A DNA stretch of 64,000 bases from Rothia sp. P100 (GCF_023712425.1 NZ_JAMAYG010000001.1:682001-746000), one strand, 5' to 3'. Counted from the first letter of the stretch, positions 1 through 8,747 are shown. Translations and numbers: made by a program. Notes: generated by a model not told the origin, from the sequence alone.

Positions 1-139
1 CCTGCTCTAGTTTTTTGTAAAGCTCCTGCCACCAATCACTAAAGACGCTCTGCTCGCTGGCAGGTGCAGTCACACCGGCTACCATAAAGGTTCCGTACTC
101 AATCAGGGCTGTTTCAAAGGTAGAGGCAGGGCTATTCAT
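1..139 (-). CDS. hypothetical protein, N-terminal part only
   Basis: An open frame of 46 codons starts with ATG at 139 and runs off the left edge of the window. The peptide begins MNSPASTFETALIEYGTFMV and contains a Trp pair (SDWWQEL) about 35 residues in. I do not recognise a family. An in-frame GTG lies two codons before the ATG and a stop lies further upstream, so the start is uncertain within a few codons. No strong ribosome binding site is visible. It lies downstream of trhO on the same strand but is separated from it by a terminator, so it probably has its own promoter in the short 140-176 gap. Confidence 0.45.
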   Translation of the reverse strand, partial: MNSPASTFETALIEYGTFMVAGVTAPASEQSVFSDWWQELYKKLEQ

Positions 140-176
140 AGACACCCACTCTAGCCCAGGGCCGCTTCAAATATAG

Positions 177-212
177 AAAAGCCCACCTGCCATGAGAACA
201 GGTGGGCTTTCT
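177..212 (-). terminator. Rho-independent terminator after trhO
   Basis: Inverted repeat GCCCACCTG / CAGGTGGGC with a 9-base loop. On the minus strand it is followed by a T run (complement of the AAAA at 177-180). It sits 18 bases past the trhO stop. The plus-strand side also ends in TTT, so it may work in both directions. Confidence 0.8.
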
Positions 213-229
213 GTTAGTTGCCGCTGAGG

Positions 230-1111
230 TTATGAGGCGCTCACCGCGCCCCTCTCGGCTAGAGCTTTCTTGGCACAGTCGCCGCAGAGCAACACCAGAT
301 CGCGTTTGCCGTCTACATCCAGGTTTTCAAACTTGTTGGAGGGGGCACCGCAGTGCTCGCACTGGCCGATGGTGACGGTGTCCGGTGAGAATTCCACGTG
401 CATGCGCTTATCGAAGATGTACATGGAGCCTTCCCAGAGACCCTTATCCCCAAATTTTTCGCCGTAACGGACAATACCGCCGTCCATCTGGTAAATCTCT
501 TTGAAGCCGCGGTTCTTCATTAGAGCAGAGAGGATTTCGCAACGGATACCGCCGGTGCAGTAGGTAACCACGGGCTTGTCTTTGAGGTCATCGTACTTTC
601 CCGATTCGATTTCTTCGATGAAATCGTGGGTGGTACGAACATCAGGAACAATAGCGTTCTTAAACTTGCCAATCTTGGCTTCAAAAGCGTTGCGTCCGTC
701 AAAAAAGACCACTTCGTCGCCGCGTTCTTCAACCAGCTGGTTGACCTCTTCGGGCTTGAGGTGGACGCCACCGCCCACCACGCCGTTTTCATCCACGACC
801 AGTTCTTCGGGGATCCCGAAAGCTACAATTTCGTCGCGAGCCTTAACAGATAGACGGGGGAAGTCAGCAGCTCCGCCGTCAGACCATTTCAGTTCTAGCT
901 TTTCAAAACCGGGGTACTGACGGGTGGTCTTACCATACTGTTTGAGCGCGTTGATATCACCGCCCAGGGTGCCGTTGATACCGTGCTTGGAGATAATGAT
1001 GCGACCGGTCAGCCCTAGTTTTTCACACAGGGCACGCTGCCAGAGCATGACAGCCTTGGGGTCGGTCACGGGTGCAAAGCAGTAATAGAGAATAATTCGT
1101 TCTTGAGCCAC
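230..1111 (-). CDS. trhO: tRNA uridine-34 hydroxylase, rhodanese family (TrhO/YceA)
   Basis: 293 residues, typical full length for the TrhO family, which makes the oxygen-dependent 5-hydroxyuridine at the tRNA wobble position. The N-terminal part (about 1-100) carries the family-specific KHGINGT segment near residue 42. The rhodanese domain follows at about 120-225 with the active-site loop CTGGIRCE, giving catalytic Cys185. The tail has two Cys pairs, C251/C254 and C276/C279, which look like a small zinc ribbon. The start is GTG at 1111, because the frame opens there with the conserved [12 protein letters not shown] stretch; the Shine-Dalgarno sequence is weak. It is monocistronic and ends in a terminator. 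The assignment rests on motif and length and is secure at family level. Confidence 0.93.
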   Translation of the reverse strand: MAQERIILYYCFAPVTDPKAVMLWQRALCEKLGLTGRIIISKHGINGTLGGDINALKQYGKTTRQYPGFEKLELKWSDGGAADFPRLSVKARDEIVAFGIPEELVVDENGVVGGGVHLKPEEVNQLVEERGDEVVFFDGRNAFEAKIGKFKNAIVPDVRTTHDFIEEIESGKYDDLKDKPVVTYCTGGIRCEILSALMKNRGFKEIYQMDGGIVRYGEKFGDKGLWEGSMYIFDKRMHVEFSPDTVTIGQCEHCGAPSNKFENLDVDGKRDLVLLCGDCAKKALAERGAVSAS

Positions 1112-1199
1112 ACCCCCATTCTACTCCCCTGCCCAGTTACCCACCGGTACAGCAGGCGAGCTTCTAAAGTGAGATGTGATGCCGCAGGCGGTAAGGGGC

Positions 1200-1646
1200 T
1201 TAGTGCCCCAGGCGGAAGCGCCGGCCGGTCACCTTCTGCGGGGTTAGTTCCACGAATTCCAGCTTTTCGGTATCCAGCCATGGGGCCAGGTTGAGCTTCT
1301 TCACCTCATCAATTTCTTGGGAGTCTGTGAGCAAGCGGGCGGTAGCAAAAACATTGACTGAGTGAGCATGATGGCCTTCAGCGCGGTCGAACTGCACCGT
1401 AACTTTCTCTTCAAGAATCAGTTGGGTTAGTTTTGAGCCCGCTGCTGTGCGGAAATAAATCTTTTCCCCATCAGTCACAATGTTAAGAGGGGTGATGTGC
1501 ACAAAACCGTCTTCACCCAGTGTTCCCAGACGGGCAAACCTGGTGCTCTCAATGAGCTCCCACACCTGCTTATCATCGAGTACGGTGATTGCCGGTTCCC
1601 TCTCAGCGGGCTGATTCTGGTCTTGAATGTTCATTGGAATACTCAT
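1200..1646 (-). CDS. pyridoxamine 5'-phosphate oxidase family flavoprotein
   Basis: 148 residues from ATG 1646. The fold signature of the PPOX/flavin-reductase-like split barrel is visible: FARLGTLGEDGFVHITPLN near residues 35-55, followed by FRTAAGSKLTQL, the usual FMN phosphate-contact strand, and VNVFATARLL. Members of this family bind FMN or F420 and reduce diverse substrates; the substrate here cannot be told. The frame is open for 23 more codons upstream, but that stretch (MGLAAEIKRPFCD) looks non-coding and a GGGAAT lies just before the ATG at 1646. It lies between trhO and the helicase, divergent from the helicase, and is probably a single-gene unit. Confidence 0.82.
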   Translation of the reverse strand: MSIPMNIQDQNQPAEREPAITVLDDKQVWELIESTRFARLGTLGEDGFVHITPLNIVTDGEKIYFRTAAGSKLTQLILEEKVTVQFDRAEGHHAHSVNVFATARLLTDSQEIDEVKKLNLAPWLDTEKLEFVELTPQKVTGRRFRLGH

Positions 1647-1791
1647 ATTCCCATTATCACGTACCTTATTGCCTAAGTCACAGAAGGGGCGTTTTATTTC
1701 AGCGGCTAGGCCCATTGCTCAGCATCAGTTTGCTGGGTGAAGGGAATGATTGTTTGTTGCCAGCAACGGCGCTCTGCGATCAGGGGTGATA

Positions 1792-4416
1792 ATGGGAGGT
1801 ATGTCTGTTCCAACTCCCGCACCCGGTGACGTGCCAGTTACCCCTAGCTCAGCCTCCAGCGCTCACCCCGTGGATGCCGCCCCGGTTGCGATGCGGGAGA
1901 TGCTGCAGAGACTGGGGTACGGTAGCCACCCGCCTCAAATCACGCATGTGCAGACCTTAACAGCCCAAGAAGCTGTTACCTCCCCCTGGCCCAAGTGGGC
2001 ACACCCCCGCGTCGTAGAAGCCTACCAATTCCTGGGCGTTGACCAGCCTTACCGACACCAGGTTGAGGCCGCAGATGCCGCCCACAGCTCACCGGGCAAC
2101 CAGCACGTTATTCTTGCCACCGGCACGGCTTCGGGCAAATCCCTTGCCTACCAGCTACCGGCACTAGATGCTATTTACCGAGGGGAAATCGGCGAGGGCG
2201 GAGCAGGCTTTATTTCTGGCAGGGCAACGGCTCTCTACCTTTCCCCCACCAAAGCTCTAGCTGCCGACCAGCTAGCATCACTACGCTCTCTAAACCTGCC
2301 CGGTGTGGTGCCTGAAACCTACGACGGTGACACTCCTCCCGCTGACCGACGCTTTATTCGTGAGCGTGCCAACCTGGTGCTCTGTAACCCGGATATGCTG
2401 CACCACGCCATCTTGCCCAACCACGGTCACTGGTCAGTTTTTCTGCGCAAGCTACGCTATGTGATTATTGACGAGGCACACAGCTACCGCGGTGTGTTCG
2501 GTGCCCACGTGGCGGTACTCCTGCGGCGCCTGCGCAGAATCTGCCGGCACTACGGTGTCAGCCCGGTTTTTATTGGTGCCTCTGCCACCAGTGCTGAGCC
2601 AGCCGCATCCTTCAGCCGCTTAATTGGTTCTCGACCGGAGGCAGTCACCGCCGTTACCGAGAGCACGGCTCCGCGGGGTGCTACCCATGTGGTGCTCTGG
2701 GAACCTGAGTTTGACCAGAACCAGCAGGTGACTGACCGGCTATCCGCAAATCGGGGTACAGGCCTCTCCCCCGGAGGAAGCAGTGGCGGTGAAAACGGGG
2801 CTCCCGTGCGCAAGTCTGTCATCACTCAAACCGCCGAAATGCTGACAGACCTGGTGATTGACCGAACCCGCACCATCGCCTTCATCAAATCGAGGCGCGG
2901 GGCAGAAGCTATTGCCCAAACCGCCGGGCGCTTCCTAGATGAAGTCGAGCCCGGCCTATCATCCAGGGTGAGTGCCTACCGTGCAGGCTACCTGCCCGAA
3001 GAACGCCGAGATCTAGAACGTACCCTGCGCAGCGGGCAGATGCTGGGGGTTGCATCAACATCGGCTCTAGAACTGGGGATTGATATTGCTGGGCTGGACG
3101 CCGTGCTGGTGGCCGGCTGGCCAGGCACCCGGGCCTCCTTCTTCCAACAGATTGGACGCGCTGGCCGCGCTGGGCAAGATAGTTTCGCGGTGCTGGTTGC
3201 CAGCGAAGACCCGCTGGATACCTATCTGGTGCACCACCCGGCTGACATCTTTGAGAACGGAGTTGAAAAGACAGTCTTTGACCCTGAGAACCCCTATGTT
3301 CTCAGCCCCCACCTCTGCGCCGCTGCCGCAGAGCTGCCCCTGCGTCCAGAAGAGCTGATTGTTTTCGGCGCCACCGCCCCCAGGCTTCTGGAAAAGTTGG
3401 TAGAACAGGGCTACCTGCGCCGCCGCCCCACCGGCTGGTTTTGGACCCACCCAGAATCCGCGTCCGCCCTGGTCTCGTTGCGCGGCGGCAGTTCACCGCT
3501 GCAGATTATTGAGGTAGAAACCGGCGCTGTGGTGGGCACGATGGACGGCGGTTCAGCTCACGCACAAGGACACCCCGGGGCTATCTACACTCACCAGGGT
3601 GAAACTTTTTTGGTGGAAGACCTCGATGAAGAAAACCGGGTCATTGCCGTCAGCCGAGCCACCCCCGACTACTACACGCAAGCACGGGACATCACCGAAG
3701 TCACCGTACTGGCCACCGATCAGACGGTGGAGCAGGGGCCGGTAACAATGAACTTTGGGTCGGTGCGGGTGCGCTCGCAGGTAGTGGGTTATCAGCGCAA
3801 ATCGCTGATTGGCCAACAAGTGCTGGGCGACGAGCCCCTGGATTTAGAGCCTCAAAGCCTCAACACCCGCGCTATTTGGTGGACCATTCCTGCCACAGTT
3901 CTGCATTCAGCTGGGATTCACGAACGCGAGGTACCCGGCGCCCTCCACGCCGCCGAGCACGCCGCCATCGGTTTATTACCCCTCACCGCTACCTGCGACC
4001 GGTGGGATATTGGAGGGCTTTCTACTGCCCTGCATGTTGACACCGAGCAGCCCACCATCTTTGTCTATGACGGTCACCCGGGTGGAGCAGGTTTTGCCGA
4101 ACGCGGTTTCGAGGCAGCCGAGCACTGGCTGCGAGCTACCCTTGACACCATTCTGGCCTGCGAATGCGAGCGCGGCTGCCCCTCCTGCGTCCAGAGCCCC
4201 AAGTGCGGCAACCGCAACGAGCCTCTAGAGAAGACCGCAGCAGCCCGGTTGCTGGGAGCTCTCTTGGTTCATGCCGGGGCAGTGTCGGAGGGCGAGAACA
4301 GAGCCCTCATCGAGCCCCTGAATCAAAGGGAAGTCGATGCAGGGCGAGCGCCGCAGCCGGTGGTCTCAGCAGTTGAAGCGCTGACCGGTCAGCACAGTAG
4401 TGAGGCGCCCTTCTAG
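1792..4416 (+). CDS. DEAH-box helicase with DUF1998 zinc domain (MrfA/YprA-like)
   Basis: About 874 residues. Walker A ATGTASGKS lies near residues 109-117, DEAH (IIDEAHSY) near 227, helicase-C motifs around ASTSALELGID and QQIGRAGRAG, then a C-terminal DUF1998 domain. That domain holds clustered cysteines CECERGCPSC...C beginning near residue 790, which in B. subtilis MrfA bind zinc. MrfA works in repair of mitomycin-type DNA damage, so a DNA-repair role is inferred. The ATG at 1792 follows AGGGGTG. A TTG at 1750 with GAAGGGA upstream would add 14 residues and cannot be excluded. The gene is convergent with the Tad locus. This helicase-next-to-Tad arrangement is the conserved actinobacterial pattern (Rv3649 with Rv3654c-Rv3660c). 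Confidence 0.88.
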   Translation: MGGMSVPTPAPGDVPVTPSSASSAHPVDAAPVAMREMLQRLGYGSHPPQITHVQTLTAQEAVTSPWPKWAHPRVVEAYQFLGVDQPYRHQVEAADAAHSSPGNQHVILATGTASGKSLAYQLPALDAIYRGEIGEGGAGFISGRATALYLSPTKALAADQLASLRSLNLPGVVPETYDGDTPPADRRFIRERANLVLCNPDMLHHAILPNHGHWSVFLRKLRYVIIDEAHSYRGVFGAHVAVLLRRLRRICRHYGVSPVFIGASATSAEPAASFSRLIGSRPEAVTAVTESTAPRGATHVVLWEPEFDQNQQVTDRLSANRGTGLSPGGSSGGENGAPVRKSVITQTAEMLTDLVIDRTRTIAFIKSRRGAEAIAQTAGRFLDEVEPGLSSRVSAYRAGYLPEERRDLERTLRSGQMLGVASTSALELGIDIAGLDAVLVAGWPGTRASFFQQIGRAGRAGQDSFAVLVASEDPLDTYLVHHPADIFENGVEKTVFDPENPYVLSPHLCAAAAELPLRPEELIVFGATAPRLLEKLVEQGYLRRRPTGWFWTHPESASALVSLRGGSSPLQIIEVETGAVVGTMDGGSAHAQGHPGAIYTHQGETFLVEDLDEENRVIAVSRATPDYYTQARDITEVTVLATDQTVEQGPVTMNFGSVRVRSQVVGYQRKSLIGQQVLGDEPLDLEPQSLNTRAIWWTIPATVLHSAGIHEREVPGALHAAEHAAIGLLPLTATCDRWDIGGLSTALHVDTEQPTIFVYDGHPGGAGFAERGFEAAEHWLRATLDTILACECERGCPSCVQSPKCGNRNEPLEKTAAARLLGALLVHAGAVSEGENRALIEPLNQREVDAGRAPQPVVSAVEALTGQHSSEAPF

Positions 4417-4483
4417 CCCTCCGGCTTTCTCGCGGGCAAGCTGAAAGAGTTAGCCAAGGTAGGCTGCTGTAATCTTGGGTGGG

Positions 4484-4897
4484 CTAGGAACCCTTGTCTA
4501 CTAGCACGGCAGGAGGCCCAGCACGTGAAAGACCTTCAGCCGACCCCAAGAAAGCGAACGGCCCTTCTATAGGAATCGTTACACGGACATCCACCGTTCC
4601 GCTCAGCTCCGAAGGGAGAGCGCAGCCAGCCAGACTAGCCCCATTGCGCCCCGCCACAGCGGCCGCTACGGTGCAGGGCTGCCCACTGCTTAACCCTCGG
4701 GCGGCATCGGCTCCAGCGAGGGCTGCCAAGTCAGCAGCGGTAGCGGCCCGATGATTAGCACTTACGATACCGACCAGCCCTGCCACGGTAAGCCCCAGAA
4801 CTAATAGCACGCAGACCAATCCCAAAGATGTCACGGTATTACTGCCCCGCTCGGCATCCTCGCGGGGCAGACAGAAGCTTGGTTGCCGCATGCTCAC
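4484..4897 (-). CDS. Rv3654c/TadE-like small membrane protein of the Tad locus
   Basis: 137 residues. It has one hydrophobic segment at about 22-48 preceded by ERGSNTVTSLG, the place where pseudopilin-type cleavage or anchoring would occur. A Cys-containing extracytoplasmic tail follows (ADLAALAGADAARG). This ADLAALAGA stretch is typical of the actinobacterial TadE-like 'helicase/secretion neighbourhood' family. The start ATG overlaps the stop of the preceding TadE-like gene by 4 bases (ATGA), so they are translationally coupled. It is the last gene of the Tad operon and probably a minor pseudopilin or assembly component. There is no clear hairpin terminator in the 67 bases before the convergent helicase stop. 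Confidence 0.78.
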   Translation of the reverse strand: MSMRQPSFCLPREDAERGSNTVTSLGLVCVLLVLGLTVAGLVGIVSANHRAATAADLAALAGADAARGLSSGQPCTVAAAVAGRNGASLAGCALPSELSGTVDVRVTIPIEGPFAFLGSAEGLSRAGPPAVLVDKGS

Positions 4898-5322
4898 TGC
4901 CCACCACCTTCGGTGAGCGCTTGAGCATCAGCGACCAGTTGCCAGCCGGTGAGCCGACCAATTAGCCCCGGCGCAGTGCGACTAGCTTCAACGCGAGTGA
5001 ATTCTCCGCTGGTACTCACCGATACGGCTGCCCGAGGCTCAATTTCCTGGACGATGCGGGTGATCGTCTCAGCGCCCTCACCGCGAGCAGCGGCTCGGGC
5101 TCCTATTCGGGCGCCCTCTTCAAGGCGGAGTTGCACGATGCCCAGGGCTGCAGCACCCAGTACCAGACCCAGCACGAACACCACGGCGGGTAGGGTAACT
5201 GCAAATTCAGCGGTGACAGACCCGCGCTGTCGGCACCTAGCCCTCCGCCCCAGAAGAGCGCAGGGCCAGATGCCACCGGCGAGAGGCCGTGGGTGAGGTT
5301 TAGGCTCCAGTCGAGAGCGCAT
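4894..5322 (-). CDS. TadE-like pseudopilin
   Basis: 142 residues from ATG 5322, chosen because AGGGA lies 9 bases upstream; a TTG nine bases further up has no spacing for a site. After a basic Pro/Arg-rich leader (about 1-33) comes RGSVTAEFAVTLPAVVFVLGLV, the classic TadE signature: a G-S-x-x-x-E segment followed by a transmembrane helix. TadE proteins are cleaved by TadV-type prepilin peptidase and assemble with Flp pili. No such peptidase gene is in this window. The start overlaps the end of the DUF4244 gene by 23 bases, so the two are translated together. Confidence 0.82.
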   Translation of the reverse strand: MRSRLEPKPHPRPLAGGIWPCALLGRRARCRQRGSVTAEFAVTLPAVVFVLGLVLGAAALGIVQLRLEEGARIGARAAARGEGAETITRIVQEIEPRAAVSVSTSGEFTRVEASRTAPGLIGRLTGWQLVADAQALTEGGGQ

Positions 5323-5563
5323 TGCGCACAATCCCTAGCAGGAGCTCACGCACCTCATCAGATTTCAGGATTACTACCAGCAGACCGGCAAAGCCGACTG
5401 CTGCTAGCATGACGATGCCGTACTCAGCGGTGGTTGCACCGGCTTCTGGGTCATCCAAAGAGGTGACTAGCTCCCCGATAAGAGCTGGGGCGGTCGGGGC
5501 TTCTTCTCCCCGGTCCTCAGCAGAGACCAGTGAGTGAGAGGGTGTGGTTGTAGGGTACGACAT
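5300..5563 (-). CDS. DUF4244 family Flp-pilin-like protein
   Basis: 87 residues. An acidic leader of about 40 residues ends in GATTAEYGIVMLAAVGFAGL, matching the G-x-T-x-x-E-Y-x-x-x hydrophobic signature of Flp/type IV-b pilins and the DUF4244 family. It has one transmembrane helix at about 47-67 and a short C-terminal tail. In actinobacterial Tad clusters this gene sits exactly here, between the TadC and TadE-like genes, and is the best candidate for the major pilin. No other Flp gene is in the window. It is separated from tadC by 267 bases containing inverted repeats, so it may have its own promoter and a much higher transcript level than the upstream ATPase genes. Confidence 0.85.
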   Translation of the reverse strand: MSYPTTTPSHSLVSAEDRGEEAPTAPALIGELVTSLDDPEAGATTAEYGIVMLAAVGFAGLLVVILKSDEVRELLLGIVRNALSTGA

Positions 5564-5595
5564 GGTGCCGTCCTTTCAGGTCAGAGGGTGAGTGT

Positions 5596-5663
5596 TAGCC
5601 CGCTGCGGGGCGAAAGGGTAAGAGGAAAAGGATGGAAAAGGAATCCACCACCTCAGCGGGCTA
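5596..5663. repeat. 10-bp inverted repeat flanking a purine-rich segment upstream of the DUF4244 pilin gene
   Basis: TAGCCCGCTG at 5596-5605 and its exact reverse complement CAGCGGGCTA at 5654-5663 enclose 48 bases that are almost all G/A on the plus strand. In the minus-strand transcript the arms would pair around a pyrimidine-rich loop, 33 bases before the pilin start codon. It could be a leader structure or an operator pair; the role is not known. Confidence 0.4.
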
Positions 5664-5679
5664 CTACCAGTGTCATTCA

Positions 5680-5696
5680 GGTCACCGATGGTGACC
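5680..5696. promoter_or_regulatory. palindrome GGTCACC-GAT-GGTGACC between tadC and the pilin gene
   Basis: Perfect 7-base arms with a 3-base centre, no T run on either side, so not a standard intrinsic terminator. It lies 135 bases past the tadC stop and 117 bases before the pilin start. A protein-binding operator for the pilin promoter is possible. Only the symmetry is observed. Confidence 0.3.
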
Positions 5697-5830
5697 AGGG
5701 ATGAGGGAAGCTGTGGAAAATCTGCTCAGATTACTTCCTTCGCCCCGGTGCGGCTGCCAGGTAATGGGTGAAAGTATGAAGCGACTGTGACCGAAAAATC
5801 TACTGGGTTTAGAGTCTGTGTACACGCCTT

Positions 5831-6415
5831 TTAGAGCAGGGAGGGAATCATAGCGATCAGAACAGGCACCACACCCAGGCAGATAAAAGCAGGCAAGGAA
5901 CAGAGCCCCAGCGGCACCACCAGCTGCACACCCAGCCTGGCAGCCGCCTTTTCTAAGGAGCGTTGACGGTGCCGACGCTTCCGGTCTGCCAGAATACGCA
6001 GGAAATCGGCACTGGGCGCACCTGTTTCCAGACTCAGTCCCAGGGCTGAGTGAACACCGGTCAAGGGTTTAGGCACGGTCTCGCCCCAGGCTTGGGCCCA
6101 GGTGGCACCAGCATCCAGCTTAAGCACCACCCCGCCCAGAAAGAGGCGGTAGCGCCCGCTATCCAACTGTCCCAAGTGATGTAGTAGGGCACGCACAGGT
6201 AACCCGGCAGCCAACATAGATGCGGCTAAATCCAGGTAGAGGGCTGCATCCAAAGCGGCACCAGGGGCAGCGTCAGATGCTGAACCAGGCGCTGGGTTAG
6301 CGCCGGCAACAGGCTCTTGCGCCTGAGCTCGGCGGGCGTCCCTGCGCTTCAAGAGCCACAGCAAAAAGGATGCAACCAGCGCAAAAGAGCTAGCCGCTAG
6401 CACCAGCACCTCCAT
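5831..6415 (-). CDS. TadC-like type II secretion F-domain protein
   Basis: 194 residues. An N-terminal transmembrane helix (about 4-22) is followed by a basic stretch and a cytoplasmic F-domain containing SLETGAPSADFLRILADRKRR. Two C-terminal hydrophobic segments (about 160-192) end in VPVLIAMIPSLL. This is the shortened TadC layout seen in actinobacterial Tad loci (Rv3657c type). It acts as an inner-membrane platform with TadB for the TadA motor. The start ATG overlaps the tadB stop by 1 base, so tadA-tadB-tadC form one coupled unit. An Ala/Pro/Gly-rich linker at about 35-58 is specific to this protein. Confidence 0.8.
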   Translation of the reverse strand: MEVLVLAASSFALVASFLLWLLKRRDARRAQAQEPVAGANPAPGSASDAAPGAALDAALYLDLAASMLAAGLPVRALLHHLGQLDSGRYRLFLGGVVLKLDAGATWAQAWGETVPKPLTGVHSALGLSLETGAPSADFLRILADRKRRHRQRSLEKAAARLGVQLVVPLGLCSLPAFICLGVVPVLIAMIPSLL

Positions 6416-7098
6416 TAGAGCTCCCCTTTTTCTGCGCGGAGGATGAGGCGAGCCGTCCAGCGGCTACCCACTAGGGCAAGGGCAAGACCAACGCAGCAGA
6501 TCAGAGCGCCCAGCACCGAACCGAAGAGGACGCCGAGCGGGTCTGCCCCCATGACGAGACCCAAGCCCAGCCCCAACAGGGGCAGCCAGGAGAGAATGCG
6601 GCCTGTTGCCTTAGGCCCGCCCATGGCAGCCTCTCTCATCTGCAAGAGGTCAATATCGTTTTCCAAATACCGGGCGAATCGTTCCAACACCTCAGCAAGG
6701 GGGGCACCGGTGCGCTCGCTGACCTGCCAGCAGGCCGCTAGGCTGAGGGCTCGCTCAAGAGAGGTGGGGCGAGCCAGCGTCTGGACGCTGTGTAAGCAGG
6801 CCTGCGATACTGGGGCCCCTCTTTCTGCGGCAAGTAGGCAGGAGCTGAGAAGATGGTGCAGGTCTCCGACTGCAACTAAAAGCCCGGTCGCCTCCCTATC
6901 CCAACGGGCCAGCAACCCCTGAGGCTGCTGCTCAAGGTGACGCTGACGCCCTGCTACTTCTTCGGTAGCTTTTGCCAGTGCAAAGGCTGGGCTTACCCCA
7001 GCTTTGAGCAATGCTGCTAGATGCCACATGAGATCTGGCCAAAGTTCGAGTTCATCTATTCCCGGGCGGGCGGCATGGCGGGGAGGCAGGTGTATCAC
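6415..7098 (-). CDS. TadB-like type II secretion F-domain protein
   Basis: 227 residues. The cytoplasmic F-domain is visible through ELWPDLMWHLAALLKAGVS near residue 17 and ERTGAPLAEVLERFARYLE near residue 130. Two transmembrane helices at about 168-214 follow (LPLLGLGLGLVMG and LICCVGLALALVG). It is shorter than the Gram-negative TadB but matches the Rv3658c-type actinobacterial form. It is an inner-membrane platform protein that couples TadA ATP hydrolysis to pilus assembly or secretion. It overlaps the tadA stop by 4 bases and the tadC start by 1 base. Confidence 0.8.
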   Translation of the reverse strand: MIHLPPRHAARPGIDELELWPDLMWHLAALLKAGVSPAFALAKATEEVAGRQRHLEQQPQGLLARWDREATGLLVAVGDLHHLLSSCLLAAERGAPVSQACLHSVQTLARPTSLERALSLAACWQVSERTGAPLAEVLERFARYLENDIDLLQMREAAMGGPKATGRILSWLPLLGLGLGLVMGADPLGVLFGSVLGALICCVGLALALVGSRWTARLILRAEKGEL

Positions 7099-8747
7099 GA
7101 GCTATCACCCACAGCACCCTGGACTGCTTGACGCAGTTGTTCTCCCGCCGGTAGCCAGGCAAGATAGGGTCCCCGGCGACCTGCCTCGACACGGCATACC
7201 GGCCGGACCACCAAGGTCCCAGACTGCTGGCTCAGGCTGGCAATCTCCCGCACCTGGCGCTGACCGCTACTCCTATCAATATGAATGATGTAGTCCAGGG
7301 CGGTAGCGGCTTGCAAAGTCACCGCCCGTTCGCTCAGACCGGCGAGTGCACCCATAGCGTACAGACGGGCAGGTACCGCCTCGGTAGAGTTAGCGTGCAC
7401 GGTGCCGCCAGTGCCTGAGTGGCCGGTGTTCATGGCCGAGAGCATATCTGCAATTTCGGCACCGCGGCACTCTCCCACTATCAGGCGGGTGGGGCGCATA
7501 CGCAAGGCCGCTTGGATGAGCTCAGAGAGACGAACTTCTCCCCTGCCCTCGGTGTTCGCCTCACGCGCCTGCAGACTCACGGTGTGCGGGTGATCTGGGG
7601 CGAGTTCAGAGGTATCCTCAACTAGCAGCAGCCGCTCGTCCGCACCACAGGTTGCGAGCAGGGCAGAGAGCAGGGTGGTTTTGCCGCTGCCAGTGCCCCC
7701 ACTGATCAGAAAGTTAGCGCGCTGCCGCACCAAGTAGGCAAGTACGCGGCTAGTTTCCTCACTCAACATACCCCGTTCTTGCAGGTCAGCCAGGGTAGGG
7801 GTGCCGGTAGCGCGCAGGCGGATAGAGAGCAGGGTGCCGCCCCGGCTGAGCGGTGGTAGCACAGCGTGCACGCGCAATCCATTTTCTGTTTGGACATCAG
7901 CGATGGGGTGGGAGTCATCCAGCCTGCCACCGGCAGCGCTGAGCAGACGGGTAGCGAGGGCACGACCTTCCTCCTCATCGGTAAGGGAAATATCTGAGCG
8001 TTGCAATAGCCCCGCCGCCTCGTACCAAACCTCGGTTCCGTTGAGAAAAATATCGCTCAGTTGAGGGATATCCAGCAGAGGGTCAAGGGGGCCCAGCCCG
8101 GTTAGCTCTGCTCTGAGTCGGCGCTGGGCAGAGTCTTCTTCTACCGGGGTCAAAGGGACGTCAATAGCGTCCAAAAGGCCGCGTAAATTTACCGGGTCTG
8201 CGGGGTTCAGCAGTCGAGCATCAGGCACCTGGCTGTGCTTGCTCTTTGACGTCATAGGTTTCTGAGTTTGTGAGTCTACCTCCAGGTGCACCGGGTTAGA
8301 GGGGGGCGCAGCAGGCCCTTTTACCTCTGCCTTAAGGGGCCGGAAATCAGTGATAGTACCGGCAAGAGCAGCAACGGTATGGGGACGCGGGGCCCTAACC
8401 GGTGCGGGCAGAGTGGGTTGCTCCAGAGCACTGGGGTGCGCGGAAACGTTAGGCTGTATGGTGGTGCCAGAGCGCTGCACATCGCTGGCACCTACCTCTT
8501 CGGCTGGCAACTCAAAGAAGCGGCTGCGGGCCTTACGCACTGATAGTTCAATACGATCTTCGGCTGAGGTCGCGGCAATGGTCTGCTGAGGGGAAGGGCC
8601 TTCGCCCGAAGAACCTGGTTCCCTTGCTCTGCCCAGTTTCGGGGTGCCCTTCCGTGCCAGTTGGTAGAGCTGCGGTAGCTGATCTGTATCCATCTGCTGA
8701 CCTTCAGCGTCTTGCTCGATAGCTGACGGTTGGCTTGTGTGGCGCAT
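7095..8747 (-). CDS. tadA: TadA/CpaF-family secretion ATPase with long N-terminal extension
   Basis: 550 residues. The catalytic half is standard: VHAVLPPLSRGGTLLSIR, Walker A GGTGSGKT at 350-357, the Asp/Glu box LLLVEDTSE near 373-381, Walker B LIVGE at 422-426 and the His box TGHSGTGGTVHANS near 441-454. It powers Flp-pilus or Tad secretion from the cytoplasmic side. The first ~175 residues are Pro/Ala/Ser-rich, low in complexity, and not part of the usual family length (roughly 380-420 residues). ATG 8747 follows AAGGACAG. The Ssd/CpaE-like ParA ATPase that normally precedes tadA in actinobacteria is absent; a divergent polymerase-like gene is there instead. Confidence 0.88.
   Translation of the reverse strand: MRHTSQPSAIEQDAEGQQMDTDQLPQLYQLARKGTPKLGRAREPGSSGEGPSPQQTIAATSAEDRIELSVRKARSRFFELPAEEVGASDVQRSGTTIQPNVSAHPSALEQPTLPAPVRAPRPHTVAALAGTITDFRPLKAEVKGPAAPPSNPVHLEVDSQTQKPMTSKSKHSQVPDARLLNPADPVNLRGLLDAIDVPLTPVEEDSAQRRLRAELTGLGPLDPLLDIPQLSDIFLNGTEVWYEAAGLLQRSDISLTDEEEGRALATRLLSAAGGRLDDSHPIADVQTENGLRVHAVLPPLSRGGTLLSIRLRATGTPTLADLQERGMLSEETSRVLAYLVRQRANFLISGGTGSGKTTLLSALLATCGADERLLLVEDTSELAPDHPHTVSLQAREANTEGRGEVRLSELIQAALRMRPTRLIVGECRGAEIADMLSAMNTGHSGTGGTVHANSTEAVPARLYAMGALAGLSERAVTLQAATALDYIIHIDRSSGQRQVREIASLSQQSGTLVVRPVCRVEAGRRGPYLAWLPAGEQLRQAVQGAVGDSS

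Noticed and set aside
1750-1791. TTG start for the helicase
   Set aside because: It has a plausible GAAGGGA site, but the added residues do not resemble coding sequence and ATG 1792 also has a site. Left open rather than adopted.
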